From: a virus
Strand: one strand, 5' to 3'
IMG/VR virus record: IMGVR_UViG_3300042691_017408
Location: 1 to 45,791 of that record
DNA: 45,791 nt
Of this stretch, positions 14,141-21,903 are shown piece by piece; positions within the stretch are counted from its first letter, which is position 1; each line of letters opens with the position of its first letter. The position numbers and the translations under genes were made by a program. The notes beneath the pieces were generated by a model that searched no databases, was not told where the DNA came from, and saw only the letters and a list, made by a program, of their open reading frames with translations.

Positions 14141-14510
14141 ACCGCTGCAGTTCGGATTCCGCACTGGGCCGCTGCAGAAGCGCAGCAGCTTCCTCGACGC
14201 TGCGGGCTACGCCGGCGATGCCGCCGAAGTGCTTGACCATGGTGATGAACGCCTCCTGATCCGCCGTTGGCTTGCCGGTGGAGGACTTCACCTCCACGGC
14301 GGCGAACACCGCCAGCCGCTGGCCCACCATGTCGGGGGTGATCTCCACCTGGCGGAAGCCGATGAGGTCGGCGCTGCCGGTGCAGAGGCCATAGCGCACC
14401 AGCTGGCCCCGCTCGTCGCGCAGGGCGCCGGTGTTGTTGCGGAACAGGCGTACCGGGCCTTTGCTCAGCGCCAGGCGGATGCGCTGCTGGATCGTCTGCT
14501 CTGATGCCAT
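14139..14510 (-). CDS. VRR-NUC domain nuclease
   Basis: A 123-residue protein. The pattern RLFRNNTGALRDERGQLVRY, GLCTGSADLIGF, then FAAVEVKSSTGKPTADQEAF and VKHFGGIAGVARSVEEA matches VRR-NUC nucleases: the SADLIG aspartate, EVK catalytic pair and QxxF helix are all present. Stand-alone phage VRR-NUC enzymes act on branched DNA in replication and recombination. ATG 14510 lies inside an operator copy, so the message may be leaderless or the site may block the start. Confidence 0.85.
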   Translation of the reverse strand: MASEQTIQQRIRLALSKGPVRLFRNNTGALRDERGQLVRYGLCTGSADLIGFRQVEITPDMVGQRLAVFAAVEVKSSTGKPTADQEAFITMVKHFGGIAGVARSVEEAAALLQRPSAESELQR

Positions 14511-14521
14511 TTGGAAACAGT
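14506..14521. promoter_or_regulatory. Dyad operator over the VRR-NUC start codon
   Basis: GCCATTTGGAAACAGT; on the minus strand it reads ACTGTTTCCAAATGGC and contains the ATG of the nuclease gene. The same geometry occurs at 31984-31999 over the sigma-like gene. Confidence 0.55.
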
Positions 14522-14529
14522 GGTGGCTG

Positions 14530-14742
14530 TCAGTCTCGCAGCGCTTCCCGGCACTCCAGCTCAGCAATGCGGCGAGTCGCAGCCCGGAGGATGAGCTCCT
14601 GGCGCTGGCACAGCTGAGCCAGCCGCCACAGCATGTCCTGCGCGTGCTGGAGGTCATAGCTGGCAATGCTGCGGCGTTGCCGTTCCAGCTCCAGCTCATG
14701 CTCAGGCCCCGGGATCGGGCACATCCAGTCACCCCAGGCCAT
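14530..14742 (-). CDS. Small helical hypothetical protein
   Basis: A 70-residue protein starting MAWGDWMCPIPGPEHELELE, then a long Leu/Gln/Arg helix to the end. It starts 5 nt after the helicase stop and precedes the nuclease. Likely a small accessory of the helicase-nuclease pair, but no family was recognised. Confidence 0.6.
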   Translation of the reverse strand: MAWGDWMCPIPGPEHELELERQRRSIASYDLQHAQDMLWRLAQLCQRQELILRAATRRIAELECREALRD

Positions 14743-14747
14743 GAGCG

Positions 14748-16121
14748 TTACGCCGGCACTCGCTTAGCTTCCCGGGCCTGCATGACGTGATGCGCCCAGG
14801 CATAGGGGCTCTTCATCCCGCGCCGCTTGCCGATGGCCACCAGCTCCTGCATGGTCCGGGCCTGGGCTTGCTCGCGGCGGTGCTCTTGCTGCTGGGCCTG
14901 GCGCTCAAGCTCGCGCAGCTCACCCGGCACGCTTTCAAGCTCCCTGCGCTCTGGGGCGAAGCGGTGGCCGCACTCGGGGCAGGCTTGCGCCTTGGAGGCG
15001 ACAGCAGAGAAACAAGCAGGGCACACCTTGATGCTCAGCGCACGCTCTCCCTCGCGCTTCTTCTTGCCGTCCAGCGTCCACTCTCTCGGGTCCAGCGGGT
15101 GGCCCAGCCGGCCCACGTTGCCGACGTGATCCAAGATCAGCAGGTCGGACTTTCCCGGCGCAATCCGCAGGCCCCGGCCGATTCCCTGCAGCCACACGGT
15201 CAGGCTCTGGGTCGGTCGCAGCCAGATCACCGCGTCGATCTGCGGCACGTCAACGCCGGCAATCCACAGGGCAGCGCAGGCCACCAGGTCAAGGCGGCCG
15301 GCTCGCAGGCCCTCGATCGCTTCGCGGCGCTCCCTGTCGTCGCAGTCGCCATGCACGGCCATCGCCCGGTAGCCCGCCTTTCTCCATTGCTCGGCAACGG
15401 CTTGCGCGTGCGCGATGGAGCAGCAGAACGCGACGCCGCGCCGGCCCTGGCACAGCTTCTGCCAGTGGCTGAGTGCATCACCGACAACGGCCGGCCGGTT
15501 CATCGTTGCGCTGGCCTGTCCCTGGTCAAAGTCGCCGCCTCGCTTGCGCAGCCCGGTCAGGTCCACCCCTGGTGGGGCGAACACCCGCACAGGGGCCAGC
15601 AGGCCCTCATCCACCAGGTCGGCAGTGTCGCAGGTGGGCACCAGCCGATCAAACACCTCGCCCAGCCCGCGCCCGTCAAGACGCAGCGGAGTCCCGGTCA
15701 GGCCCAACAGGCGGGGATTGCCGGCGGCTTGGATCACCTGGCGGTAGGAGCGAGCCACGGCTAGGTGGCACTCATCAACGATGATCAGATCAGGCCTGGG
15801 CAGACGCTCACGCCGAGCCGCTGTGGCGACAGCCACGATTTGCACCGGCAGCGTGTAGTCCGACGATCGGCCGGACTGAATGAACCCATGACGAATGCCG
15901 GCAGTGGTGAGGCGTGTACTGGTGTCGTGGAGGATCTCCTTCAGGTGAGCCAGGAACCAGACCCGCTTGCCCTTGGCCACGGACTGCCGCACAATCTCGG
16001 TGGCAGTGGCTGTCTTGCCAAACCCAGTCGCTGCCACCAAGACCGGCGCACGTGCTCCGGTGGCGTAGGCATGGCGAAGATCGGCAAGCGCCTGCTGTTG
16101 TCGGGGGCGAAGTTGTATCAC
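14748..16121 (-). CDS. SF2 DEAD/DEAH-type helicase with C-terminal zinc finger
   Basis: A 457-residue protein from GTG 16121. Q-like start LRPRQQQALADLR, Walker A AATGFGKTATA (Lys36), DECH box VDECHLA, motif III GLTGTPLR, motif VI QGIGRGLRIAPGKS, and a CPACF..CPECGHRFAP zinc ribbon near residue 390. The typical role is ATP-driven remodelling of branched DNA in phage replication or recombination. An ATG at 16178 would add 19 poorly fitting residues. It is transcribed together with the nuclease at 14510. Confidence 0.85.
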   Translation of the reverse strand: MIQLRPRQQQALADLRHAYATGARAPVLVAATGFGKTATATEIVRQSVAKGKRVWFLAHLKEILHDTSTRLTTAGIRHGFIQSGRSSDYTLPVQIVAVATAARRERLPRPDLIIVDECHLAVARSYRQVIQAAGNPRLLGLTGTPLRLDGRGLGEVFDRLVPTCDTADLVDEGLLAPVRVFAPPGVDLTGLRKRGGDFDQGQASATMNRPAVVGDALSHWQKLCQGRRGVAFCCSIAHAQAVAEQWRKAGYRAMAVHGDCDDRERREAIEGLRAGRLDLVACAALWIAGVDVPQIDAVIWLRPTQSLTVWLQGIGRGLRIAPGKSDLLILDHVGNVGRLGHPLDPREWTLDGKKKREGERALSIKVCPACFSAVASKAQACPECGHRFAPERRELESVPGELRELERQAQQQEHRREQAQARTMQELVAIGKRRGMKSPYAWAHHVMQAREAKRVPA

Positions 16122-16264
16122 TGCATAGATTGCGCACGAATGAGAATCCAGCGCCGGAAGTAACCAGCGCCGGATCAACAGGCAGGCCAGGCATCGCCTA
16201 ACCAGGCATCAACCCGCCTCAACACGCCTGACATCAGCAGGCCTCGCCCGTCCCGATCTCGCCC

Positions 16265-16472
16265 TGTCTGCCCTCAATGAGGACAGCAGGGAGGGTTGCC
16301 CCTCCGTGCTGTCGTCTGCAGCCCTTGCCGCACCGGAACCAGCCGCAACATGCCGGACCGAGCCTGAACCTATAAGGCCCAACCTAAGCCGACCTTGCCG
16401 TGCCATGTCTGAGCTCAATGAACCCAGCAGGGAAGGCCCGCAGGCCCTCCGTGCTGAGATCAGCCCTTGCCG
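16265..16472 (-). ncRNA. Candidate structured RNA with two covarying repeat hairpins
   Basis: The non-coding stretch 16122-16562 contains two about 70-bp imperfect direct repeats (16265-16330 and 16406-16472). Both share CTCAATGA and CAGCCCTTGCCG exactly. Hairpin A is 16282-16313 (7+6 bp, GCAA loop on the minus strand). Hairpin B is 16423-16458 (7+8 bp). The outermost stem pair is G-C in one and C-G in the other. Both non-canonical pairs in B are G-U if read on the minus strand but A-C mismatches on the plus strand. This points to a minus-strand RNA in the helicase leader. No Rfam family recognised. Confidence 0.55.
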
Positions 16473-16562
16473 GTCCGATCCACGCCACGCCCTGCCCTGC
16501 CACCCTGATGCAACCGAAGCATGCCACGCTGGGGCTTACACCGTCACCGGCCGCCCAGCGCA

Positions 16563-17198
16563 TCAGGCCGCAACCTCAGCCAGTTGGCGGTTCAACTTCT
16601 CAACAACAGGCACAACATCGGCCTCAAACCGGCCGTGCTTCGGGCGCCAGTCACCCAGGCCCACCAGCTTCCCGGCATCGGATGCAATTTCCTCAATGTC
16701 GCGGAGGTTCAGCACGTCCGGGTCGTACTGGCACAGCGCAGCCACGCTCCAGTTGCGGAAGATGGGGCGGGTGCGCATGACCTTGGACATGCCTACCTTG
16801 ACGCCGATAGTGTGCGTGAAGTCGCCAGAGGCGAACATCTCCGCCAGCGTCTCGTCATTGATGGCGTCGGGCTTGCCATCAAACTGCAGTGAAGCGTGCT
16901 CAGTGAAGAAGAGTCCGCACTTCGCTTGGGGGCCACGCTTGGACTTTTTGGCGCCACCGATAATGGTGCTCTCGATCACGTAGTCAGGGATCACGATGTC
17001 GCCGTCAATGCGATACAGCCCCGCCAGCCACTCCAGCCGGGCCATTTCGTCATAGTCAGCATCAGTCTTTTTGCGCTTGCTGCTCACAGCTTTCATCGCC
17101 TTCGCGTAGGTATTTCGCGGATCGGCGGTTTGACCGTTGTGGCACAGCAATGGGCTCACGCCCTGAAAGCGAATCTGAACAGTGGGAAGGTTGGACAC
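16563..17198 (-). CDS. Conserved phage protein with RAMP-like features
   Basis: A 211-residue protein. It begins VQIRFQGVSPLLCHNGQTAD, then KRKKTDADYDEMARLEWLAG, IPDYVIESTIIGGAKKSKRG, VMRTRPIFRNW, and ends with the glycine-rich GLGDWRPKHGRFE. I know this family from many siphophages of Gram-negative bacteria as a protein of unknown function among early genes. The PLLxHNG start and late Gly-rich loop are reminiscent of Cas7/RAMP proteins, but that link is speculative. The start overlaps the HNH gene by 137 nt in another frame. Confidence 0.75.
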   Translation of the reverse strand: MSNLPTVQIRFQGVSPLLCHNGQTADPRNTYAKAMKAVSSKRKKTDADYDEMARLEWLAGLYRIDGDIVIPDYVIESTIIGGAKKSKRGPQAKCGLFFTEHASLQFDGKPDAINDETLAEMFASGDFTHTIGVKVGMSKVMRTRPIFRNWSVAALCQYDPDVLNLRDIEEIASDAGKLVGLGDWRPKHGRFEADVVPVVEKLNRQLAEVAA

Positions 17199-17568
17199 GG
17201 GCTTTCCGTTGTGTTGGTGGAACAGTCAGAGATGGAGCGGGAACATGCACAGCCGCAACTTGCTTGCGCGGGTCCAACTTGAATCGCTGGCGCCGGACTG
17301 AATCGGTAATGCCGTCGTGGCACTCGGAGCACAGCGTCAGAAGGTCTGACATCTGCTCGTTGCCGAACGATGGGTACGTGTAGGCCGGCGGGCCTGCGTT
17401 CTTGTGATGGACCTGCAGGACGGGCCAGCCCAGATCTGTTAACTGCTGCGCACTGATGCCGCAGCCTTGGCACTGGTGGCCGTCAATCTCAAGGCGTTGC
17501 TGTCGGCGTCGCTGCCACGCTCTCGACAGGTAGTAGCCGCTAGGGGTGTTCAAGCATGATGGTTCCAA
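17062..17568 (-). CDS. HNH endonuclease, probable mobile insertion
   Basis: A 168-residue protein. The HNH core is CQGCGISAQQLTDLGWPVLQ, VHHKNAGPP, then SDLLTLCSECHDGIT. Two CxxC pairs and the HH..N motif are present. The C-terminal about 45 residues are low-complexity and overlap the next gene in a different frame, suggesting an out-of-frame run-on after insertion. Upstream lies a truncated helicase start (17540-17734), as expected if a homing-type HNH gene broke a helicase gene. Confidence 0.75.
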   Translation of the reverse strand: MEPSCLNTPSGYYLSRAWQRRRQQRLEIDGHQCQGCGISAQQLTDLGWPVLQVHHKNAGPPAYTYPSFGNEQMSDLLTLCSECHDGITDSVRRQRFKLDPRKQVAAVHVPAPSLTVPPTQRKARVQPSHCSDSLSGREPIAVPQRSNRRSAKYLREGDESCEQQAQKD

Positions 17569-17734
17569 CCTTTCGGCTGGGCGATCGTGGCTGGCCGAGG
17601 CCAGGGGCGGGCCGGGGGTCGGATCCCGGCTTGTTCCGCATGACTAAACGGTAGTGCATCTGATGCCGTTTGGCAACAGCATCACGGATGGCCGCGATGG
17701 CGTCGGCCTGGTAGGGGCGGAGGGTGATGGTCAT
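17540..17734 (-). pseudogene. Truncated SF2 helicase N-terminus
   Basis: The first 25 codons read MTITLRPYQADAIAAIRDAV, the typical start of a phage SF2 helicase. The frame then runs into unrelated residues and stops after 64. The ATG overlaps the upstream stop (ATGA), so the translation start is still intact. The rest of the helicase is missing and an HNH gene follows directly. A complete helicase lies at 14748-16121. Confidence 0.6.
17665..17680. promoter_or_regulatory. Dyad operator copy inside the helicase stub
   Basis: GCCGTTTGGCAACAGC matches GCNGTTTSSAAACNGC at all but one defined position. It lies in the coding start of the broken helicase, facing the HNH gene. No -10 box at 5-7 bp. 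It may serve as an internal stop-type operator. Confidence 0.5.
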
Positions 17735-18093
17735 TTGGCCGCCTCAACCACCTGCATCCGCCGCTCCAGTTCAGCCACTCGATCGGCAATCTCTGAATCC
17801 GAAGGAGAGAGGATGCGGTCGCCTTCGATGTAAGCCTCAATGGCCTCCACCACAACAGCTGTGACGGTCTGCCTGCGCCGCTCGCTCAGCTCCCGCACTT
17901 TGGCCAGCAGGTCGGGGCTGGCCTGAATTGTGAGCTGAGTCCTTTCGCGCTTGGCCTTTTGCGTCCGTGACGGAGTTGGCAGCTCGGCCAGCATCCATTC
18001 CCGCACTGAGTCGTAACCGGCCTTTGTTGCAAGCTCGCGCCAGTCTTCCGCAACATCTGGCGGGACTTTGAGGTTGATCTGGGATTGCGTCAC
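17731..18093 (-). CDS. Tandem ribbon-helix-helix-like DNA-binding protein
   Basis: A 120-residue protein. Two segments look like ribbon-helix-helix units: QINLKVPPDVAEDWRELATK near the N-terminus and QLTIQASPDLLAKVRELSER followed by QTVTAVVVEAIEAYIEG after residue 50. A short coiled coil ends it. A single chain with both halves could bind DNA as a pseudo-dimer. It overlaps neighbours on both sides (ATGA). Targets unknown. Confidence 0.65.
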   Translation of the reverse strand: MTQSQINLKVPPDVAEDWRELATKAGYDSVREWMLAELPTPSRTQKAKRERTQLTIQASPDLLAKVRELSERRRQTVTAVVVEAIEAYIEGDRILSPSDSEIADRVAELERRMQVVEAAK

Positions 18094-18422
18094 CCCACCA
18101 CCTCCTGCAGCTGCTTGCGGGCAGCTTCCCAGCGCTCGCGTGGGCTCAGTTGCTGCGGCTTCGGCTCCGGCCTGGTGGGCCTGGGCTGGATCAGCGTGTA
18201 GCGGCCATGGCCAGGGCGGACCTGGTAGATGCCGAGCTCAGCGATGGCGTTGATCCGCCTGCTCACCTGCGACTGCGACAGGTTCCACAGGGCCTTGAGC
18301 AAGGCCACCGGCGCGACGCCGGGTGCGACGCCGAGCTGCTCCAGCTCCAGCAGGTCGAGCAGGGCGCGATCCCTGTTGACGCTGCCGTCGCGGTGGGTGT
18401 TGATGGTGATGGGGGACTTCAT
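18090..18422 (-). CDS. Winged-helix DNA-binding protein
   Basis: A 110-residue protein. Residues about 38-78 (PVALLKALWNLSQSQVSRRI, NAIAELGIYQVRPGHGRYTL) form a winged helix-turn-helix pattern, followed by a Pro-rich and basic tail. It probably regulates early transcription. Overlaps with both neighbours show a coupled operon. Confidence 0.65.
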   Translation of the reverse strand: MKSPITINTHRDGSVNRDRALLDLLELEQLGVAPGVAPVALLKALWNLSQSQVSRRINAIAELGIYQVRPGHGRYTLIQPRPTRPEPKPQQLSPRERWEAARKQLQEVVG

Positions 18423-18634
18423 GCCTGCACCTCATCACGCAACAGCTGCACCACGTCGCTAACGGCCAGATCCGGCCGCTGCTGAAGCAGGGCCTCCAGC
18501 TCATCAGCCAGGTGAATGAACAGGCCGCTGGCGCCACGCAGGGCGCCCTTTCTCTGGTCGGTGGTCAACGGCGCGCCGCGCAACATGGCGTCGCCAAGGG
18601 CAACGGCGCAGCGGTCTAGGAGGGTGCCGCTCAT
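18419..18634 (-). CDS. Small helical hypothetical protein, first gene of the early minus operon
   Basis: A 71-residue protein starting MSGTLLDRCAVALGDAMLRG. Helical, acidic at the C-terminus. ATG 18634 has a clear GGAGGTG Shine-Dalgarno, rare in this genome. A longer frame from ATG 18739 has the A/C-rich leader CACCACCACACACCGC and would add a Pro-rich N-terminus. Divergent from the replication operon. Confidence 0.6.
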   Translation of the reverse strand: MSGTLLDRCAVALGDAMLRGAPLTTDQRKGALRGASGLFIHLADELEALLQQRPDLAVSDVVQLLRDEVQA

Positions 18635-18822
18635 TCCCCCACCTCCAGCCCACGGTGGGTTTTGCAGCAGGACGCCGCCGGTGCCGGCGCTGGGCTGATG
18701 GGCCTCAGGCTCGGCCGGGGGATACCAGGTGCCGGTCATGCGGTGTGTGGTGGTGAATAGGTGCCACCCCACCCGGGCAGTCTCCAGCCAGCCGGGGGGA
18801 GTGGCTCCCCAACCTTACTGGT

Positions 18823-18850
18823 TACGTTTCCAATCCGCAACGGCTATGGT
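18823..18850 (+). promoter_or_regulatory. Early promoter with dyad operator for the replication operon
   Basis: Operator TACGTTTCCAATCCGC at 18823-18838, then 6 bp and TATGGT (18845-18850) as -10 box, then an A/C-rich leader to ATG 18880. It aligns base for base with the site at 22667. The divergent gap also separates the minus operon. Confidence 0.6.
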
Positions 18851-18879
18851 GCAAAGGCGCATCACCCACGCCCGACCAC

Positions 18880-19059
18880 ATGCCGACTGAGACCAGTCCC
18901 GCCGAGGCCTCCCGCGCCTGGAACATCACCGTCCCTGACTACCTGCTGCAACACCTCGACGCACAGGCCCGCCGCCGCTGCTGCAGCCGCTCGGCCTATG
19001 TGCGCTGGCTGGTGCGGCAAGACTTTGAGCGCATCAACCCCGAGGCCGCCAAGGGTTGA
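18880..19059 (+). CDS. 59-residue ribbon-helix-helix-like protein
   Basis: MPTETSPAEASRAWNITVPD then YLLQHLDAQARRRCCSRSAY and VRWLVRQDFERI: one beta strand and two helices, as in CopG/Arc regulators. First gene of the replication operon; its stop overlaps the primase start (TGATG). It may autoregulate or control replication onset. The small size leaves no room for other domains. Confidence 0.65.
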   Translation: MPTETSPAEASRAWNITVPDYLLQHLDAQARRRCCSRSAYVRWLVRQDFERINPEAAKG

Positions 19060-21596
19060 TGCCAGACGCACTCGCTGCAGCCTCTGGCCGGTGGCCGGAG
19101 CTGCTGACCGCGCTCGCCGGTCTGTCCGCCGAGCAGCTGACCGACAAGCACCAGCCCTGCCCCGCCTGTGGTGGCACCGACCGCTACCGCTGGGACCGCA
19201 ACGACGGCCCCGGCGGTTGGTTTTGCAACCAGTGCGGCGGCAAGGACCAGCGCGGCGGCGCCGGCTCTGGCATTGACCTGCTGATGCGGGTCAAGGGCTG
19301 GAGTCTGCCCGATGCCTGCCGCGTCGTTGAGCAGCACCTGGGCCTCGCCGCTCCCAGGCCCGAGCCGCCCACCGCTGGCGCCGAGCACGTCTGGCGCTAC
19401 AGCCTGGACTTCTACGTCTGCCGCTTTCCCGCCAAGCGCATCCGCCCCCTCTGGTGGGATGGCAGCCGCTGGGCATGGAAGGCCCCACCAGCCCCGCGCC
19501 CGCTTTACTGGGCCTCACCGCTGCGGCCTGGTCCCGTGCTGGTGGCCGAGGGGGAGAAGGCCGCTGATGCCGCGGTGCGGCTGTTCCCCACCCATGCCTG
19601 CTGCACCTGGGCCAGCGGTTGCAAGGCGCTCGATAAGTCCAGCTGGCAGCCGCTCGCCGGCCGCGAGGTGCTGCTGTGGCCTGATGCCGACGAGGTGGGC
19701 CGCGAGGCGATGGCCAAGCTCGCCGGCCGCCTGCTCACGCTCGGCTGCAGCGTCACGGTGGTGGACCCGCCCGCCCACCTGCCGGCCGGCTGGGATCTCG
19801 CAGATGCCGGCGACTGGACGCCCTCGCAGGCCGCAGCGGTCGTCCGGCAGTCGGGCCGGAGGCTGGAGCCGCCGGCGGCAGCGGCGGTGGCTGAGCCGGC
19901 GCCTGAGCCGGCGGACGACGAGCCACGCAAGGCGCTGCCCAGTCGTGTGCAGCCAGGGGCGCCGTTCACCTGCCTTGGCTTTGACGGGCCCTCCTACTAC
20001 TACATGCCCCATCGGACCGGGCAGGTCATCTGCATCTCTGGTGCATCGCACAAGGCGGCCACGCTGCTGATGCTCACAGATCTGCCGTACTGGGAGACGC
20101 TCTATCCAGGCTCCCGTGAGTCGGTCAACTGGACATCAGCCATCAGCTCGCTGCTGGCCACGCAGGCCGATGTGGGCGTCTACGACCCCGACCGCGTGAG
20201 AGGCCGTGGCGCATGGATCGACGGGGAAAGCGTCGTCTTCCACCTCGGGGATCGCCTCATCATTGACGGCGCACCTCATCCTGTGCTCAGCGCTCCATCG
20301 ACTGGGTATTTCTACGAGCAGGCCCGCCACCTGGACGGCCCCGGGCCGGAGCCCCTGGGCGATGACGACGCCATGCGGCTCTGCCTCATTGCCGAGCGCT
20401 TCCGCTGGGAGGTGCCGGCATCGGCCAACTTCCTCCTTGGCTGGACTGTCCTGGCGCCCGTCTGCGGAGCCCTGAACTGGCGACCGCACATTTGGGTCAC
20501 TGGTGGCGCCGGCACCGGCAAGACGACCATTCTCAAGACCTTCATGCGGCCCCTGATGGGCGGCGTCCTGCAGACGGCCACCGGCGGCACCACCGAGCCG
20601 GGTCTGCGCGGGATTCTCAAGTCCGACGCCATTCCGGTGGTGTTTGACGAGTTTGAGCAGAACGAAGCCAAGGACAAGCTCATCGTTCAGAACATCCTTG
20701 CGCTGGCGCGGATTGCCTCATCGGAAGGCGGCAAGATTTACAAGGGCACCACCACCGGCGGATCCAACAGCTACGAAATCCGCTCCATGTTTTGCGTGTC
20801 GTCCATTAACGTTTCGCTCATCCAGAAGGCCGACATTGACCGTTTCTGCGTGCTGGGTCTGCGCAAGGACGAGATGGACAAGAACGAATGGCTCGACTTT
20901 GAACAAGAGATCCTGTCCGTCGCCACTGTGTCGAACGGCCGCGCCCTGATCGCTCGCACGCTCACCTACCTGCCCACCATCACCCAGAACGCCCGCGTCC
21001 TGGCGCAGTCGTTGGGTCGCCGCTTTGGCCAGCGCTTTGGCGATCAGCACGGCACCCTGCTGGCTGGCGCCTGGAGCCTGCGTCCAGGTGGGGGCGGCCT
21101 GCTGACGCTGGAGCAGGCCGATCAGTGGATCACCGAAATGGACTGGGACCATCAGCAGCCGGACCCCAGCGAGTCGGACGAGATCAAGTGCCGCGACGTG
21201 ATCCTGCAGCAGATCGTGCGGCAGGGCGCTGCCATTGACGCCAGCTTTGGCGAGATGGTCCGCTGCGTCGCCATGCAGCAGTCGCTGCGGCAGACCGTGT
21301 GGAATGACTTGGTGCCGGTCCTAGGCCGCTACGGGCTGCGGGTGTTCCGCGAGAGCCAGCGCTTGCCGGGCGATGACGCCCCGGTCGCGGCGGTCCACTA
21401 CCTGGCGGTGGCGAACAGCAACGCGCAACTTGATGCCGCCTTGCGCAGCACCCCATGGAGCGGCGGAGCTCATCGAGCGGCCTTACGCCGCATCACCGGG
21501 GCCCTGGTGCCGAACGTCGCGGTTCACTTCGCCGGTGTTGGCACCAAGCGGTGCGTTTTGGTGCCACTGACCGACGCGGACCTGACGGAAACGTAA
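19059..21596 (+). CDS. Primase-helicase (zinc-finger primase, TOPRIM, P-loop ATPase)
   Basis: An 845-residue protein. Residues 34-59 form a CHC2-type zinc finger (CPACGGTDRYRW and CNQCGG). About 165-240 is a TOPRIM part (VLVAEGEKAADAAV, then LLWPDADEVG). The C-terminal half has Walker A GGAGTGKTTILKTF near residue 480 and Walker B PVVFDEFEQNE near 528, resembling SF3/DUF927-type ATPases. It should prime and unwind DNA as the main replication protein. It ends 15 nt before a CTAACG-repeat region that could be its origin. Confidence 0.88.
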   Translation: MPDALAAASGRWPELLTALAGLSAEQLTDKHQPCPACGGTDRYRWDRNDGPGGWFCNQCGGKDQRGGAGSGIDLLMRVKGWSLPDACRVVEQHLGLAAPRPEPPTAGAEHVWRYSLDFYVCRFPAKRIRPLWWDGSRWAWKAPPAPRPLYWASPLRPGPVLVAEGEKAADAAVRLFPTHACCTWASGCKALDKSSWQPLAGREVLLWPDADEVGREAMAKLAGRLLTLGCSVTVVDPPAHLPAGWDLADAGDWTPSQAAAVVRQSGRRLEPPAAAAVAEPAPEPADDEPRKALPSRVQPGAPFTCLGFDGPSYYYMPHRTGQVICISGASHKAATLLMLTDLPYWETLYPGSRESVNWTSAISSLLATQADVGVYDPDRVRGRGAWIDGESVVFHLGDRLIIDGAPHPVLSAPSTGYFYEQARHLDGPGPEPLGDDDAMRLCLIAERFRWEVPASANFLLGWTVLAPVCGALNWRPHIWVTGGAGTGKTTILKTFMRPLMGGVLQTATGGTTEPGLRGILKSDAIPVVFDEFEQNEAKDKLIVQNILALARIASSEGGKIYKGTTTGGSNSYEIRSMFCVSSINVSLIQKADIDRFCVLGLRKDEMDKNEWLDFEQEILSVATVSNGRALIARTLTYLPTITQNARVLAQSLGRRFGQRFGDQHGTLLAGAWSLRPGGGGLLTLEQADQWITEMDWDHQQPDPSESDEIKCRDVILQQIVRQGAAIDASFGEMVRCVAMQQSLRQTVWNDLVPVLGRYGLRVFRESQRLPGDDAPVAAVHYLAVANSNAQLDAALRSTPWSGGAHRAALRRITGALVPNVAVHFAGVGTKRCVLVPLTDADLTET

Positions 21597-21610
21597 GATC
21601 TGACGCCCGC

Positions 21611-21845
21611 CTAACGGTGCCTGTTAGCCCGAGATCCCTTGCGCTGCAGCGGGTCTCGGGCTTTCTAACGTTCTAACGCCATTTCGCTGCGGAACACACC
21701 CACACATAGGCAGACCCCAAGGGAGAGCCTTACGGTTTTACGGAGCCCCTACTACTAACTATCTTATCTCTGTTAGAAGTGTAATAACGTAAGAAGGCAG
21801 CCATGCCAAGGGGTTTCGGCCTAACGCCGTCTAACGCTTCTAACG
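21611..21845. other. CTAACG repeat region, candidate replication origin
   Basis: Exact CTAACG occurs at 21611, 21665, 21673, 21821, 21831 and 21840, with TAACG at 21785 and inverse GTTAG at 21623 and 21772. The inner copies are 8-10 bp apart. Between the clusters is an A+T-rich stretch (about 21730-21790). The 307-nt gap after the primase-helicase has no gene. Iterons beside an easily melted segment next to the replication protein are typical of phage and plasmid origins. Origin activity is inferred. Confidence 0.5.
21626..21664 (+). terminator. Terminator after the primase-helicase
   Basis: AGCCCGAGA (21626-21634) pairs with TCTCGGGCT (21654-21662), extended by three more pairs, followed by TTT. 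It sits 30 nt past the stop at 21596 and within the CTAACG repeat field. Confidence 0.75.
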
Positions 21846-21852
21846 CTCCGGT

Positions 21853-21881
21853 GCCGATTGGAAACAGTCTCCGGCTAGCCT
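21853..21881 (+). promoter_or_regulatory. Early promoter with dyad operator
   Basis: Operator GCCGATTGGAAACAGT at 21853-21868, then 7 bp and TAGCCT (21876-21881) as -10 box. The leader to ATG 21904 is C/A-rich (CACCGCACCCAGCCC). It restarts transcription after the terminator. Confidence 0.55.
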
Positions 21882-21903
21882 TGGCGAGCACCGCACCCAG
21901 CCC

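Noticed and set aside
14763-14770. GGAAGCTA 25 nt before the ATG at 14742 as a late motif
   Set aside because: Two of the first positions differ and it is explained by the last codons of the helicase; the gene is early.
16379-16405. CCAACCTAAGCC 21 nt before an ATG at 16405 as a late promoter for a plus-strand gene
   Set aside because: The motif has a changed first half and the frame behind it is antisense to the RAMP-like gene with no protein-like character. The ATG falls in the RNA repeat.
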